A stretch of DNA of 64,000 nucleotides from Entrophospora sp. SA101 (GCA_958430865.1 CAUDNR010001446.1:96893-160892); one strand, 5' to 3'; positions 34,226-47,604 are shown, counted from the first letter of the stretch. Numbers and translations: made by a program. Notes: generated by a model from the letters alone, not told the origin.

Positions 34226-35010
34226 TTGCTAATAATTGTAACTTTATTGGGGTTTACAGGTTGAGGAAGATTTGCAAAATTCAATAATCTACTTGTATAA
34301 ATAGCACTTGGATGAACAGTTGCTGTAATTGTTGAAGGATTAAAGGGCTTTTTATCTGCTTCCTTGAATATTTTTCTTATTTTTTTTGATTCATCAAGCT
34401 GCTCTTCAGAATAATTAGGCCTATTTGATTCATAAATAGCATCTTTCCAAAAAGTAATAATTTCTAAAATTTCATTTGCTGTTGGTCTTTTTTCAGGATC
34501 AGCATCTGTGCATCTGTATGCTAACTTAATATAACATTCTGGAGTGTTATCTGAAAAACTAGGCCTTAAGCCATTACAGATCCTACAAGCAAGATCTAGA
34601 TCATGTGGTTGATCTTTGAATGGTTGTTGATGTGTTGATGTTTCTGACATTAAAATTCCAAAGCTATAGATGTCAGATTTTTGTGTGTAAGGTTTTTTAT
34701 TTAAAACCTCTGGTGCAACATATGGAAGTACTCCAAATATGCCATTTTTACTTGATGGTTCTTGATCAGCTGGGACTGATAACCCTAAATCTGCAATCTT
34801 TGCCTGGATTAAATGTTTAAAATATAAAATATTACCACTGTGAAGATCACAATGCACAAGTCTTTCTTGATGAAGGTTGCTTAAACCTGAAATAAGATTA
34901 TAAAGTATTCCAATTTTATCACTCCATTCTATATAATTTGATTTTATATAATTTTTAAAACTTCCATTCTTTGCATATCTCATTACTAAAATATATCCTT
35001 TTGTATCTGG
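34165..35010 (-). CDS. Protein kinase, N-lobe cut off by the gap
   Basis: The open minus frame begins at the gap with PDTKGYILVMRYAKNGSFKN, which is the hinge between the lobes. It carries HCDLHSGNIL (catalytic loop, about residue 53 of the visible part), DLG in place of DFG (about 74), APE (about 99), then SDIYSFGIL and RCTDADPEKRPTANEI. Tyrosine-kinase-like kinases with this HCDLHSGN loop are a large family in Rhizophagus and often act as Ser/Thr kinases. The glycine-rich loop and ATP-binding lysine are not visible because they would lie in or beyond the gap, so activity cannot be judged. The last 20 or so residues (NNNGNYHQLFDYYLKIQYQH) come from the adjacent tandem repeat. No intron is seen in the visible part. 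Confidence 0.85.
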   Translation of the reverse strand, partial: PDTKGYILVMRYAKNGSFKNYIKSNYIEWSDKIGILYNLISGLSNLHQERLVHCDLHSGNILYFKHLIQAKIADLGLSVPADQEPSSKNGIFGVLPYVAPEVLNKKPYTQKSDIYSFGILMSETSTHQQPFKDQPHDLDLACRICNGLRPSFSDNTPECYIKLAYRCTDADPEKRPTANEILEIITFWKDAIYESNRPNYSEEQLDESKKIRKIFKEADKKPFNPSTITATVHPSAIYTSRLLNFANLPQPVNPNKVTIISNNNGNYHQLFDYYLKIQYQH

Positions 35011-35012
35011 AT
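34545..35012. other. Single-copy centre of the palindrome
   Basis: The only 468 bp between the arms not duplicated in the window. It encodes the kinase from the hinge to just before PECYIKLAYRC. Confidence 0.9.
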
Positions 35013-35022
35013 NNNNNNNNNN
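35013..35022. other. Assembly gap (10 N) at the palindrome centre
   Basis: Ten N. The right-hand contig begins at the complement of 34544, so the join is head to head within one gene. Confidence 0.98.
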
Positions 35023-35024
35023 CT

Positions 35025-35402
35025 CCAGAATGTTATATTAAGTTAGCATACAGATGCACAGATGCTGATCCTGAAAAAAGACCAACAGCAAATGAAATTT
35101 TAGAAATTATTACTTTTTGGAAAGATGCTATTTATGAATCAAATAGGCCTAATTATTCTGAAGAGCAGCTTGATGAATCAAAAAAAATAAGAAAAATATT
35201 CAAGGAAGCAGATAAAAAGCCCTTTAATCCTTCAACAATTACAGCAACTGTTCATCCAAGTGCTATTTATACAAGTAGATTATTGAATTTTGCAAATCTT
35301 CCTCAACCTGTAAACCCCAATAAAGTTACAATTATTAGCAATAATAATGGTAATTATCATCAATTATTTGATTATTATCTTAAAATTCAATATCAGCATT
35401 AA
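35025..35402 (+). CDS. Protein kinase C-terminal fragment, right arm
   Basis: The open frame starts at the gap with PECYIKLAYRCTDADPEKRP and runs to TAA 35400-35402. It is identical to the last 125 residues of the left copy. The catalytic part is missing here because of the gap. The frame that appears to begin upstream of the Ns is a join across unknown bases and should not be trusted. Confidence 0.8.
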   Translation, partial: PECYIKLAYRCTDADPEKRPTANEILEIITFWKDAIYESNRPNYSEEQLDESKKIRKIFKEADKKPFNPSTITATVHPSAIYTSRLLNFANLPQPVNPNKVTIISNNNGNYHQLFDYYLKIQYQH

Positions 35403-35662
35403 TATTATTTTTAAATAACCATTTTATAGTTTCTCATCTAATTGATTTAGATAATATTAATAATGGTAATTACTTGATTATTGATTTAAATTCAATATCG
35501 ATACCAATATTAATATTAATATTATCTTTATCATATTTATAGATTTTAGTCAAATGAATTTGAATAATAATAATGGTAATTATCAATAACTAACTTTAAA
35601 ATTAAATATCAATTTCAACATTAATTTATTTTTATTATGTTATAAATTATTATATTTATAGA
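35342..35662. repeat. Tandem repeat, right-arm copy
   Basis: Mirror of 33905-34225; the first unit overlaps the kinase stop. Confidence 0.6.
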
Positions 35663-37332
35663 TTCTAAACAAAGGGATTTAGATATTTAGATTCATGAAT
35701 AAATTTTATTTATCTGATTATTGAAATTTTTACATTATGCTTTTTATTATTAGGGAGTGTACAAATACCTTTTATTTTTATTTTTTTGTGCTAAATTGAG
35801 GCCTTGAAACCATGTTTATTTATATAAAATTTAATTAAATATTTACATTTTTTACACATAATCCTAGCCCAATTAACCTATTGTTAATTTAAAGCTGGTT
35901 AAATTATCTTACAGTGCACTTAATTTAGAAAGGGAGTCAGTGTAATAATTCTTTTCGTGCAATGCTCCATTTTTCCAGTTTGCTCATCGTGTTCATGTTT
36001 CAGGCCTTTTCAAATCAGTTTCATAATATATGTTTGCTTTACAAAATCCTCAAGCCATATGCTCTTCTTGCTTTGGTAAGTCATTCAAAACTTACCTTTA
36101 ACTAAGCAGTGAAAGAATTTGTAGTTGTCATTTTGCGTATGTTCCTTTTTATTCTTAAATTAATCGCAAGACTATGCGAAAAATATAATCAATCACCTTG
36201 ATTTTTCCATTTAAAATTATTCTGCCCAATACAATAATTGGCCCATCACGCTTTAAACAATTTCCAAAAAAATAAATTGACTTAGGTGCCAAATTCGCCG
36301 AGATTTTCTTACGAACATGCAAGCACATTATTCATTGCTATAGAATTTTTTCCACAAGAGGAAAAACTTCATACACGTAAGAAGTCTCAGACAAGTGTGG
36401 AATTTCAAAAAGTCTTTTTTGAGAACGGTGCGATTCAGTCACACTCTCAGAAATTAAATTACATCATCATATCTTTGTAGAGATTAGCTAGGAATATTGA
36501 GAATAACTGTGATATTTTTAAATACGTAAACTCTAAAGTAATTTTCAACATCTACAATAAATTTCCAATACTCAAATGTTAACATTTGTTTTTTTTCGAA
36601 TTTTTTATTGGCAATTTTCTTATATTCAATAGTTATGTTACTTTACCTTTGACGTTTCTTAAATTAATATATAATTATAATAGAGGTGAACATGGTTACC
36701 TATAGAAGACAAAATAAAAACTTGATGTCATTATGTTGACGTAGGGCTAAAATAAGCCAAGTCTAATAAATAAATATCCTTATTTTATTATCGTCCGTCG
36801 AATATCAAGTTTTGTTATCAAAGAATTTTAATTCATAAAAATGTTAGAGACAATTGTTTATTTATTGTAGGGAAGGGAAAATCCTTATTATAATTCTTTA
36901 TTTGGCATTATTGTACATACAGAATTCACGCGTGTGAAATTCAAATTAGCCAATCTCATCCCGAAATTTTCACACATTGATTTTTTGGCTCAAGAATATT
37001 AATTTGTCTGGTAGCAGGTTATGTATTTTGGGTAATATTAATATACACAAAAAATATTGACATGATTTGATCGATATTATGTAAATACAACAACGGCAGT
37101 TAAAAGATTTTGATATCTCTGGTAATGAAATATAATACAAATTTTTTATAAATGAGGCTGATCAAATTTATTACAGGGTGCAATCGAATTATTCATTCTT
37201 TAAAATTTGTTGTCTTTGGTAAATATATATAAAAATTAATGTTTATTTATTTATTGTTTTGTATGATAGAATTAATTCTAAATCATCATCAAACACCATT
37301 ATATAGACTGCGGGACAAAGATTTATTGAGAT

Positions 37333-37497
37333 ATGATAAAATCAATGAACAGTCGTTCAAATGATGGTGATGAATACCTATTAATAATAAAGAAGAATTT
37401 TAAAATTGAAGAACCACAAGAAATTCCTTCGCCACAATTATCCAAACCACCCATCACCTCCTCCAATTATTCAAGGTTAGCAAAGAACAAAGGATGA
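37333..37497 (+). other. Small ATG frame, 54 aa, right-arm copy
   Basis: Mirror of 32070-32234. The overlapping upstream frame (MIELILNHHQTPLYRLRDKD) opens at about 37263. Confidence 0.25.
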
Positions 37498-37969
37498 GAC
37501 GAATAATGTATTAATGAAAACAAAGCAATTATTGAGGAATTTAAGAATAATTGGTTAGTATAGTATGGCTCGACGAGGCGATTTATAGTAGCCACAAAAA
37601 TCTTCAAAAAATAGGTTCAGGTGGTCCAGAAAAGTTCATAAAGCAATATTTAATAATATCAGGACTTTTGCCTTGAAATCCTATAAATACAGTATAACAA
37701 ATATGAAATAAGTTACTAATGATGTGTTTTTGGTTATAGATTAAAAAAAATTTTCAACTAATGATAATAATTGGCTAAATTATTACATAAAGTTGATTAT
37801 TATCAAAATATTATTCATTTCTAAGAATGAAGGTACACTGTGTCTTATTTCAACGAATATAATTAAATTCTTGTTTGAATGAAATTTTCTTATATTTGTT
37901 GTATATAGCAAAATTATACTGTATATTTAAATTATTTCCTACTTCGATTTTCTCCATTAACTAATAATT

Positions 37970-38577
37970 ATAATACCATCAAGAATTTTAAAAATTGAAT
38001 TCAACACTTGGATCAATAAACAATTTACTTTGCTTTTTGCAAGTTGGATTGATAGAAAAAGTCCACCATGTATCTCATTCATGGAAGTCAAATATGAATT
38101 CAAACTTCTATATCGTAGTAGCAGGGATGGTTTAAATACTGCTATATTTCATCAACAATGTGGTAATATCAACAAAACTCTTGTAGTTGGCAAAATACAA
38201 AATTCATAGTTGATGGTTATAATATCCACTTGATTGGATATGAATATAAAAATGCAACAGAAAGTTTTATATTTAATATAAGTGATAGGAAAGAAGACAT
38301 CAATACTGCTCAATTCAGTTATATTATCAAGAAAAAAAGTATGTTTACAGTTCAATGTTCTTTTATTAGTTTACCTTTATTTGGTTTTCATGATGTATGG
38401 TTTTGTATAAATGGCAGGGTTGGTTGTAACCCAATGACTTATAAAAGTATCAATATGACGCGTATTAGTAATTTTGATAAATTAGAAGTTTTTCAACTAA
38501 TTGATAAAAAAAAAAGTATTTACAAAGATCATTTATTATTCTTCTTTTCTCCAAAAATTCTTAAAATTTTTAAATAG
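37970..38577 (+). pseudogene. TLDc domain pseudogene, right-arm copy
   Basis: Mirror of 30990-31597, with the same in-frame stop after VVGKIQNS and the same absence of BTB and BACK. Confidence 0.7.
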
Positions 38578-38748
38578 TCTCTAAAAGACACAATTTCAGT
38601 TTCTGGCCTTTTTTGTATTAATGAAACAATAAAAGCAGTTGATTTTGTTGTATTCTTATATAAATAAATAAATTGAAGGGACCAATTTTAAAAGAAAAAA
38701 AGTATTCCCTCTTCCACACACACACACTCTCTCTTTCCTTGATTTCCC

Positions 38749-38899
38749 CCATTAGTTTTGGTTGCAAAAACTGTTCTGAAGAGTCGAAAGTCAAAACTAA
38801 AATTAATAGTTATATGTCAAAAGTCAAAAGTCGAAACCAGTTTTGACTTATAGTGAAACCTACTGACCTTCGCACAGTTTCGAAACTCTATAGTTAGGA
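38749..38899. repeat. Transposon-end-like repeat copy 2, right arm
   Basis: Mirror of 30668-30818. Confidence 0.5.
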
Positions 38900-39760
38900 A
38901 ACCAACATTAACCCATTCGAAATTTTCCAATAAATAAATAATTGGATCTTTTAGATTAATATATTAAATCTAACATGTTGAGTTCAGGTGTTGGATTATC
39001 CTTTCAACTATCTATCTTTTTAGCAATGACACTTCAAGGATAACAATAAACTTTTCTTTTTTGGATCAATAAAGAAACCACCAATCTTTTGAAGGTATGA
39101 TGTCTTTGAAAATATACAAGTTCAAATATAATAAGTCAATAACACCAACTACTACATCTTAAAAACAGTGGCTATTATTACTCGAACACTAGATTGTTTG
39201 AGATAACATTACTACCAACTTATATTATGTTTAAAAAAAATAGAAGGGTTAATGATCAGACATAAGAACTGTTTATTTATTTCATTTCCCTATTCATTTG
39301 TTAAAAAAAATTTAATAACATCAAAAAGCTATAATTAAATGACTAATTATTGTTATACGACCAAAAAGGAAAACAATAAATATATCAAAAACAATTATTA
39401 TTGTATTGATTGTTGCCATCTGGTTAGTATTTCTAACTGGTTATAGATAAAAATATTACATACTATTGTTTAAAACGATGGACTATTGTACGCAGCCATC
39501 AAAAATATTTTAGCTGATATTATTAAATGGTTAAATGATGGATGATTGTCCATCTCTAATGGATAATAGAATTTGTAAAAAATGAATTTATATTTTTTTT
39601 GATCGAGTTACTTTCAATCCTTGCTACCTCCAATCCATTGTATGTTTTACAAACAATAATCGATTGTAAACATGCCATTCAGAAAAGTTAAAAGAATTGA
39701 TAATATTAATTATGATCTTTTATTTTTTATAGCCATAAAAGTTTTAGGCTCTAAAAAATT

Positions 39761-39958
39761 CTAGAAAAATCAGAAAGAAAGATAAAGCTCAATGGTTAAA
39801 ATTTATCAGAAAATATGTTTCATACATGATCTATAAATCCAGAACCTCAAAATGAACGCAGAAAACATACATGGGAACTATTGGAACGTGTAGAAGAAGG
39901 AAAATTTGAAGAAGAGGAACTTCCAAGAATTCAATCATTGTACACTTTGGAATTATAG
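39761..39958 (+). pseudogene. C-terminal relic of a mobile-element protein, right arm
   Basis: Mirror of 29609-29806 (HTWELLERVEEGKFEEEELP), with the same interruptions upstream. Confidence 0.35.
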
Positions 39959-40485
39959 TTTCAATTTGTCAATAAAAATAAAGAAAAATTATTTTAAAAC
40001 GTAAAACTTGATTAGTTTTATCAAGAAAAAAAAATTTTTTTTTATAATGAATCAAGTGGGAATTTCGATTGTGTTAGATTGAGCACGATACACTTCGTGC
40101 AGTGAGTATTTTTAAAAATTTTTTGAAGAAAAAAAATTGTGCACAATTCAAGATCTGAAATCAAATTATAGTATATATCCAGCTTTTTTATAACTTCTTG
40201 TTTTACTTCATATACATTATCAAGCAAAATGGTGGAAAGTTTTTGCCTCCCATGTAATTTAAAAGAAAATGAACTTTTGCTTGTGATAAAAAAAGAAAAG
40301 GCCCACACTGATAAATGGAATTTACAAATAAAACTTTTAATTCGGCTTGTTCTTTTTTATTGGTACTTTATCAGCAAAATGACTTAAGGATCGACTTTTA
40401 ATTGTAATGGTGAGGATGATGGTTACGCATTATTATTATTATTATTTATTATTATCATTATTATTCCCGGAACTAAAGAATGATT

Positions 40486-40626
40486 CTAAACCATTTGCAG
40501 GTGCATCTTTACATGTTTAAAACACGCATCACGCCTTGTTATACCTCCATATAATTCATAGCTGCAATATTTACATTTGGTACGTTTTTGTTGAAACTTG
40601 GACACTTTGCCTAATTTTTCAAAATT
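40486..40626 (-). pseudogene. Zinc-finger exon relic, right arm
   Basis: Mirror of 28941-29081 (KCKYC, then HVKMH). Confidence 0.45.
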
Positions 40627-40745
40627 AGTGTTTGTCGCCAAACTATTTTGAAAAGGCGAAAGTTAAAACTAAATCAAAAGTCAAGGGTCAAGAGTTTTGA
40701 CTTTCGCCCAGTTGCAAAACTCTCTAGTTTTGGGAAACAACACTA
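40622..40745. repeat. Transposon-end-like repeat copy 1, right arm
   Basis: Mirror of 28822-28945. Confidence 0.5.
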
Positions 40746-40996
40746 TTCCAAATATTTTTAGAAATCCCCGTCTCCTGCTACACTTTTTATGGAAAAATGC
40801 GTTTATTCAAAGAATTTTATGCGCAGCAATGCACATATGGATCTGCGAAATTTCCCCAAAATCTTATAATAATTCGCGTGTGTTACATAAAAAATGCGCA
40901 CATTTTGTTGACCATCACCAAAAAAATTTAGTTATATCCTGAAAAACATCAATATAGTATGTTTGTTAATAATAATAATCATAAATTAAATATTAA

Positions 40997-40999
<3 letters not shown>

Positions 41000-41031
<32 letters not shown>
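41000..41031. repeat. (TA)16 microsatellite, right arm
   Basis: Mirror of 28536-28567, with the same length in both arms. Confidence 0.9.
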
Positions 41032-41034
<3 letters not shown>

Positions 41035-41230
41035 TTTTTCTTGGACGAATTTTCTGCACAAATCCTGCTAATATATTATTGGCTATCTTTAATGTACACA
41101 CGCGCCCGCACTCAATTTCACACACTGCGCTGTTCACAAAAGGATCGAGAATTTTCGTACCTATTACTATCTCCATATTAATATTAATATTAATATGCGA
41201 AATTACTATTTAAAACTCCAAGATTAATCT

Positions 41231-43757
41231 AGACAATATGCACAATTACAAAAAAAATTATTATTTCCTGATTTGGAGAAGATGATTTCATTGGCGTTGA
41301 AAATATAAATATCTTGCTTTCTCTATTCTCTTTTTAAAAAAAAAAATAAAAAAAAAAAATGATACTGCAAGACTTAATCAAAAAAAGGCGTAAAACCGAA
41401 TCAAAATTGATTTTGTATTTACGACGTTATGTTATTCTTGTATTATTTTCAATGTTGATTCTTTTCTTTGTGATATTGTTGATGAGGGTGATTAATGAAA
41501 AGCCTTCTATTAGTATTAATTTTACACCAATTGATAGTTTACCCGTCCCAAGTAAATAGTTTTTTTTTGTATTAAAAACCAAAATTAAACAATATGTTTC
41601 TAATATCAAAACCACAAATAAATACAGACATCTATTTATCACATTATGGAGTATTTAATATCACTTGTATGTACAAAGTTGTTTCAAAACCTCTGGGTAA
41701 GAAGTTTTCGTGATTGTTTTATTATTTTATTATTATTTTATTATATCTGACTCGTACAAAATGTTCAAAAGAAAGTTGTGATCAGTACGTTACACAACCA
41801 ATAGAAACCAATCATATTCTTCGTCCTTATATTGGAACATTTTTACCAAAAGAAATGAATTTGAGCGGGGCTAACGGTCAAGGAGCGAATCTTGTTTATC
41901 TTTCAATAGATGTCGGGAATAATTACACTTTCAGGAACGATATCGATGTTGTGGATCGTCCCACTCGCGCTCTTAAGAGAATGATGCTAATGCAGGTGTT
42001 AGATTCAGGTAAAGTTTTTCATAAAATTGGTTGATTATATCTTGATGTTTTGATAATAATAACGTGGCCATTTGATAAATAGAGGATGATCCAATGAATA
42101 AGAATTTTTTCTATAACAAAACGGCGTCCTCATTTGAGAAATCGCTTTTTCATATGAATAGTTATTATTTATCAGGAAATATTGTACGTATCATCGTTTT
42201 AGCAAACTGACAACTTTTACCAATAAATTATTATTAAAAAATCAATAGATGTATATTTTAGGATACTATAGAAAAACCAGACGCACGATGACCAATTCAG
42301 TCTTTAATTACATTGGTTTCCCGCAAACATACGATTCCCAAAATTTTATCGAGTCAGAAATACGTAAATATATTTGTTTTAAAAAATTATATTGCGTATT
42401 TTATCATGTGTGCGTATTGAGCCTTTTTAAATACTGATGTATTGATTAATAACCACAGAGGTGTCGACCGTGACAAATAACCAGTCTATCATAACAGTAG
42501 CTATTACTCCACAAAACTTTATCGTACAAGAGGAAGTAGAACAAAGGTAAAACCAATTTGAATGAGTCCATTTTGCTAATATATTATTAACACAATTTTA
42601 CAAATAAATAATCATAACATATAATAGGAACAGTACTGTAAGTAATAATATTTATTTAAGACCTCAGTTTTTGAAAATCTGTCATACACAAATAGTAATC
42701 AAAGTTCCAATAAATAGCTTATATCCATAATAGCAAATTTTTTTGCTTACTATACTGCTATTGTGGCTTTCTATGCATTTTTATTTGGTAAGTTGGCTTT
42801 TTTTTTTTTTAGAGTCAAATCATTGCGATTTTACAATTTGTTCATTTATTTTAAAAAATTCAAATTCTCAGGAGTTGATTTAATCTCTCCATGGGGTTCC
42901 GTGCATAACGGATGCTGTGGATTCAAAAAACTCAAAATGAGAACAGAAGAAAGCCTTTTACCACTTGTGAATGATGACACAGGAAAACACGAGGATAATT
43001 TAGAACTCCCACAAAAAGTTGAACATTTGAAAAAATTTGAATTCTTTCTTAAAGATTATATCGTTGACACTTCATTACTAGAATCCATTAAGCAACAATC
43101 AAGTCAAAGGCAGGAGCAGCAAGAACAAGAAGAGCCACTACAATACCATAACAACACGAGCATGACAAGTCAAAATGGATAAAGGATCTTGATGAATGAA
43201 TAATTGATATTAGCAATTAATGATTAAGTTGACGAGATTAGTGAATTGTGTGGATTTGGTGGACGATAAATTATCGGAGTTTGATTTTTATATACATATT
43301 ATTATTTTTTATTTATTAATTGTTTTTAAAATAATAAGATTAAATTTTACGACATATAGTAAAGATTATTAAAAATCCTTTAATTATGAATTTTATCTCT
43401 CTGCTCGTTTTTTATCTTTTATACAATAATATTAAATCAAACTACGCATTCATTCTTCAAATAACAATTTTATTGAAATAAACAAACTATTAATCAAATG
43501 ATTACATGACATCATATCCCAAATACTCAATAAAATTATACATCCACTCGAAGGTATGCACAACAGATATAAAGTTGTAATTATCCCCTTTAATTTCAAC
43601 ATGGTAATTAAAGATGCTTTTCAACTTGAAGCAAAAATACTTGAGAAGAAAAGTGACATCTCCTTGTCTTTCAAATGCAAGCAAGTTACCCTTTCTGCAC
43701 ATTTACATTCCGCCACGATATTGTGAGCTGACATTTACTTTATATTATAAAAATGGA
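41231..43757. repeat. Repeat block B, copy 3
   Basis: Reverse complement of 25810-28336 and of 6278-8804. Confidence 0.9.
41359..43182 (+). CDS. Two-pass membrane protein with large outside domain, nine exons
   Basis: Nine exons join in phase: 41359-41551, 41628-41696, 41772-42008, 42083-42183, 42249-42363, 42459-42546, 42628-42637, 42718-42787, 42872-43182, giving 397 residues. All introns are GT-AG and 60-95 bp; exon 7 is only 10 bp. Layout: a short basic N-terminus; helix 1 at about 26-46 (YVILVLFSMLILFFVILLM); an outside domain to about 270 with few cysteines (TCM, ESCDQY) and N-glycosylation sites (NITC, NLS, NYTF); helix 2 at about 272-294 (LISIIANFFAYYTAIVAFY); and a cytosolic tail with SPWGSVHNGCCGF, an acidic and Gln-rich part and FEFFLKDYIVDTSLLESI. 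From memory this is the plan of a large, unnamed Rhizophagus membrane family. Function is unknown; a surface or sensing role is inference. Confidence 0.7.
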
Positions 43758-44408
43758 TTAGTATGGTTTTATCAATTATCATATTTTCTAGCTATCCTTT
43801 AAAAATTCTTATATGGTCCATGCAACTAGAATTTTTTCTCCTTGGCCCATTACTAATTTCTCCATAGTAATAGAAAGTCTCCCAAATCAAGAATTCCTCT
43901 AACATATACCTGGCTTTTTTTTATGGGCCGTCTGCACTGTTATTCCTTTCCTTAGTTGCCATAAAATTTATGAAGAATTAACCGTAAGAAATTACAAAAT
44001 AAACAGAAAATGATTATTAAAAAGATTATTTTTCGAGTACGTTTGAATTTTTTTAAAAAATTTTTTTCGGGAATGCTGTGAGTGATTCGTGTTTTCAAGG
44101 TTGTATGAGCTTAAGATAATTATAGATTTTTTTTCTTATTCATTAATTTAATATGCAAAGATAATAAATTAATAAGTCTTTTTTTCCTAATAGAGAGATT
44201 GGGTGCCCGTAATCAATCGAAACTTTGGAGAATGTGATATTTATTATACCTTTGGGCGAAACTAAAATTTGATTTATCAAAAGTAAAAGTTTCAGCATAT
44301 ATAAAATATGTGGATAACAAAAATTATGATACGGTAAACGATTTTCCAAATTTGCTTAAATATTCAGCATTTTGGCATTAACCCGTTTTAGTTTGTCGAA
44401 AGTCTATT

Positions 44409-45572
44409 ACTATACCTTCGCCCACAAGTATAATACTTATCAATTAATTTAAACAGGAAATGACTGCTGGAATGAAAGCACAATTATCCCATAAATCGTA
44501 TGCCGTTGACTTCACTTTCGAATACAATTTTATCATTATGAGCGAAAAATTAAATCGTTTGCGTAGGAATTATTAATAAACATATAGCAATAAGTATGAC
44601 TGAATGAAGATCTAATTCAATTATTTATAAACGAATTGTAAGAAAAAAAATTTTAATTGCTTAAAGCATTATTGAAAATTAAAAATTCTTATTTATTTGC
44701 AGGAAAAGAAGATGGTGTCATTGTAGCTTGAAGTTCTATGGTTTATACAACAAGGGTAGTTTTACGAGCAAGAGAATTTTATTATTTTATGGAAGATTTC
44801 GCCCGTGGGTCACGTGGATTGTTGACCTGACCCTTTCAAAACTCTTGAGCACGAGATTGCTTTTATTATGGGAATTTTTTTTGATAAATGGTAAAGCATT
44901 TACAATATATAAAATTATCATGTAAAAAGTAACTTTAGTAAATAAGATTATTTGATTTTAGGTAGATTTTTAGATGAAAAATACGGTAACTAATCAGACT
45001 TTTCAAACAATATGTAGATAATATTTGAGGTGAAGTAATGGCTGTCTTTTTGGATGGTAAACAAAAAATTTGGCAATGATAGTAAAGCTATTCTTTTATA
45101 TTTAGAAGAAATAAATCCTATTATGATGGATTTTGAAAGACATCATGAAACTTGATTTAACGATAAGGTAATTTACATGTTAATAATGTTTGTTTTTTTA
45201 TATTCTTTGATTTATTTTATTTGCAAGTAGAGTATGTTATTTGTAATCTTTAAAGTTAGTAACAAATGCATACAAATTGGTTCACCTACCCGACTTAAAT
45301 TGAAATGATGGAGAAATATTTTACCAATTAGCAAACTCACTAGGATTACTTGTATAATTATTCCATTTATAAAAAAGATATGGATACAATTGATTTAAAA
45401 TTCATTGATTCAATATTGCAATGATCAAAGATTAACCCTTGTTAACTGGGGTTATTTATCAAAGTTTTTGGCTGGTTTCGACTTCTAAAATTATGTTAAT
45501 AAGATAATAAGTTATTAATAAATAACATTAATATTAATCTCAATATCTTTTGGGTAATAGGCTCCATTTTTA
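44409..45572. repeat. Repeat block A, copy 3
   Basis: Same strand as 5124-6287; mirror of 23995-25158. It contains the same exon relics (first at 44705-44830). Confidence 0.9.
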
Positions 45573-46194
45573 CGCAATAATAAAGTAAAATTGCATTCAT
45601 TTGACTTTTCTCACTCAATCCACGCTTTTTAAACTCATGAAGCATTCCTTAATTTTCTTAACATTAATTGGTTCTTTAGCTTGTTAATAGTAAATTTGAA
45701 AAGTTTTTCGAATTTTGTTTTCTATGGCTCAATGCAACTTTAATATGAAGTTGGTGAATTTTTCTTTCAAAAATTATAAGAATATAACATGCTTTCATTA
45801 TTTCTAAACGTGTGCTAAATATCCTCAAAATTCTCGAGTAATAAAGTAATTTCTTGTAAATACCGGAGATGTTTTTTTTTTATAATTAAAAGAATTAATA
45901 TTTAATATTTTTTAAAAAAGCAAATAAATAACTTGAACGAATTTCAGAAATCAAAAAGATGCTTTTAAGGGGAGCTCCACGCTTATTTAGATTAAAATGT
46001 GAATGTAATTATAATATAAATATATACATACGTATACAAAGAAATTGATATAACAACATATATAAAATAAATAATTAGTATTTATAAGAAAAAAAAATAA
46101 TACATAGAATAAAAATTGCATAAAGAAAATTGACAAGTGTGAATGACGATAACTGTAAAAACTCATATTATTGCCAGGGAAAAAAAAATAACAA

Positions 46195-47604
46195 TCAATC
46201 TTCCGTCACTATTATTTCTATTTTTAATTCAGAATCCTTTTCTCTGAATTCAGATTGCTTGAGTACATTTTTATCACCACCATCAACAACAGCTTTGAAT
46301 TCTTTGGATGAAATGGATTCTTTACAAGCACAAATTACCCATCCAACAACATTACTTGGCATTTTAAGTTTATTTCTATGAATTTTTATCCGAAATAAAC
46401 ACCCCAGTGAAATCATTATTATATATATCCATACTAATAAACAATAAGAATAATCGCATGGAATATTTATTCATACAGATACTTCTTCATCTGTTCCTGA
46501 CTCTACATCTTTCACAGTTTGATATGATGCCCAATGCTCTGGTGTATACTCATATATTGAAGTGTCCTTACCCCTTACGACTGCTGAACTCCATTTTCTT
46601 GCAACAAGGTCACCTGCCACCTTCAAATATGAATTAAAGTGCACATCATGACTGCCATGATTACCTTCTTTAACGCGTTTTACCTCACATATGTACGCCT
46701 TAACATCAATGGGTACTGATACAATTTCACTTATTTCAGGATGACTTGGCTGATAAGGAATTCTGGCACCCTAAGTGTCCACATTCTGAGTATTATGCCA
46801 GCGCCAATCTCACTAAAGGTTCCCCTCTCAAAAAATTCCATTGCTAATATCAAGGTACCATTTTCCCGATAGTCAGATTGATCTGTACTCGTATAATTCA
46901 AGTAAATTGTGCGGTTGTAATAGACATTAGTCCTAAAGTCATCATCTGTATAATTGTATCCATCGGAAGTGTTACGAAATATATATTCAGAATGTACCTC
47001 TGGCAATAATTCATATAAATTACTCAATCCATGTAATACAGAAGTGTTCATATTTACTTGGGTCACTCCAGATTTATAGGTTAAACATGAAGATCTCAAT
47101 GGATAAGAATCAACATCAAGTTGAGGATCAAATCTCCAACGAGAATCTACTGGAACTTGTCCATCCGATAAACTACTATTTCTTCTTCTCTGTATCATCG
47201 CATCTACTTCAGCATGGGACCAAAGTACTGCTGTATTATCATCATTGGTAATTTTTGCCTGTGTAATTACGACATTTGTGCTGCATAATTCAACCATACT
47301 TAGAGTGTTTAGAACAATAACACCTTCAAAACTTGTCAATACTAGACCAAATATAACCACCAAACAAGTAATTAATCTCGGTGTCAAGAACTTTATATTT
47401 AATATATAAAAATATCTACAAAGTTTGTTGGCACTGCAGTCTCTAAAATTGGTATCGAACCCTTATTTTTGATTTGATACAATGATCGAAGTCTTATAAT
47501 AGTTGATAAAAAAAGAACCATCCAAAGCCCAAGACGCTCAGCAAGAGTGCTGCAGCAATTTGTAAATAACCTAGAGGCTATGTAGTAGGGATTTCGTAAC
47601 TCAT
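46195..47604 (-). pseudogene. Broken membrane glycoprotein gene, right-arm copy
   Basis: Mirror of 21963-23372. The same stops and frame changes are present, so the lesions predate the duplication or were copied with it. Confidence 0.5.

Larger units (their letters stand above)
9598..34544. repeat. Left arm of a 24,947-bp inverted duplication
   Basis: Reverse complement of 35023-59969. Every mirrored frame pair I compared sums to 69567, so there are no indels between arms. Mirrored translations agree except in exon 1 of BTB gene 2. The inner edge lies inside the kinase gene and the outer edge at the junction with repeat R. Confidence 0.95.

Noticed and set aside
34971..35402. Frame reading across the central gap
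   Set aside because: It joins an antisense piece to the kinase fragment through N bases of unknown content.
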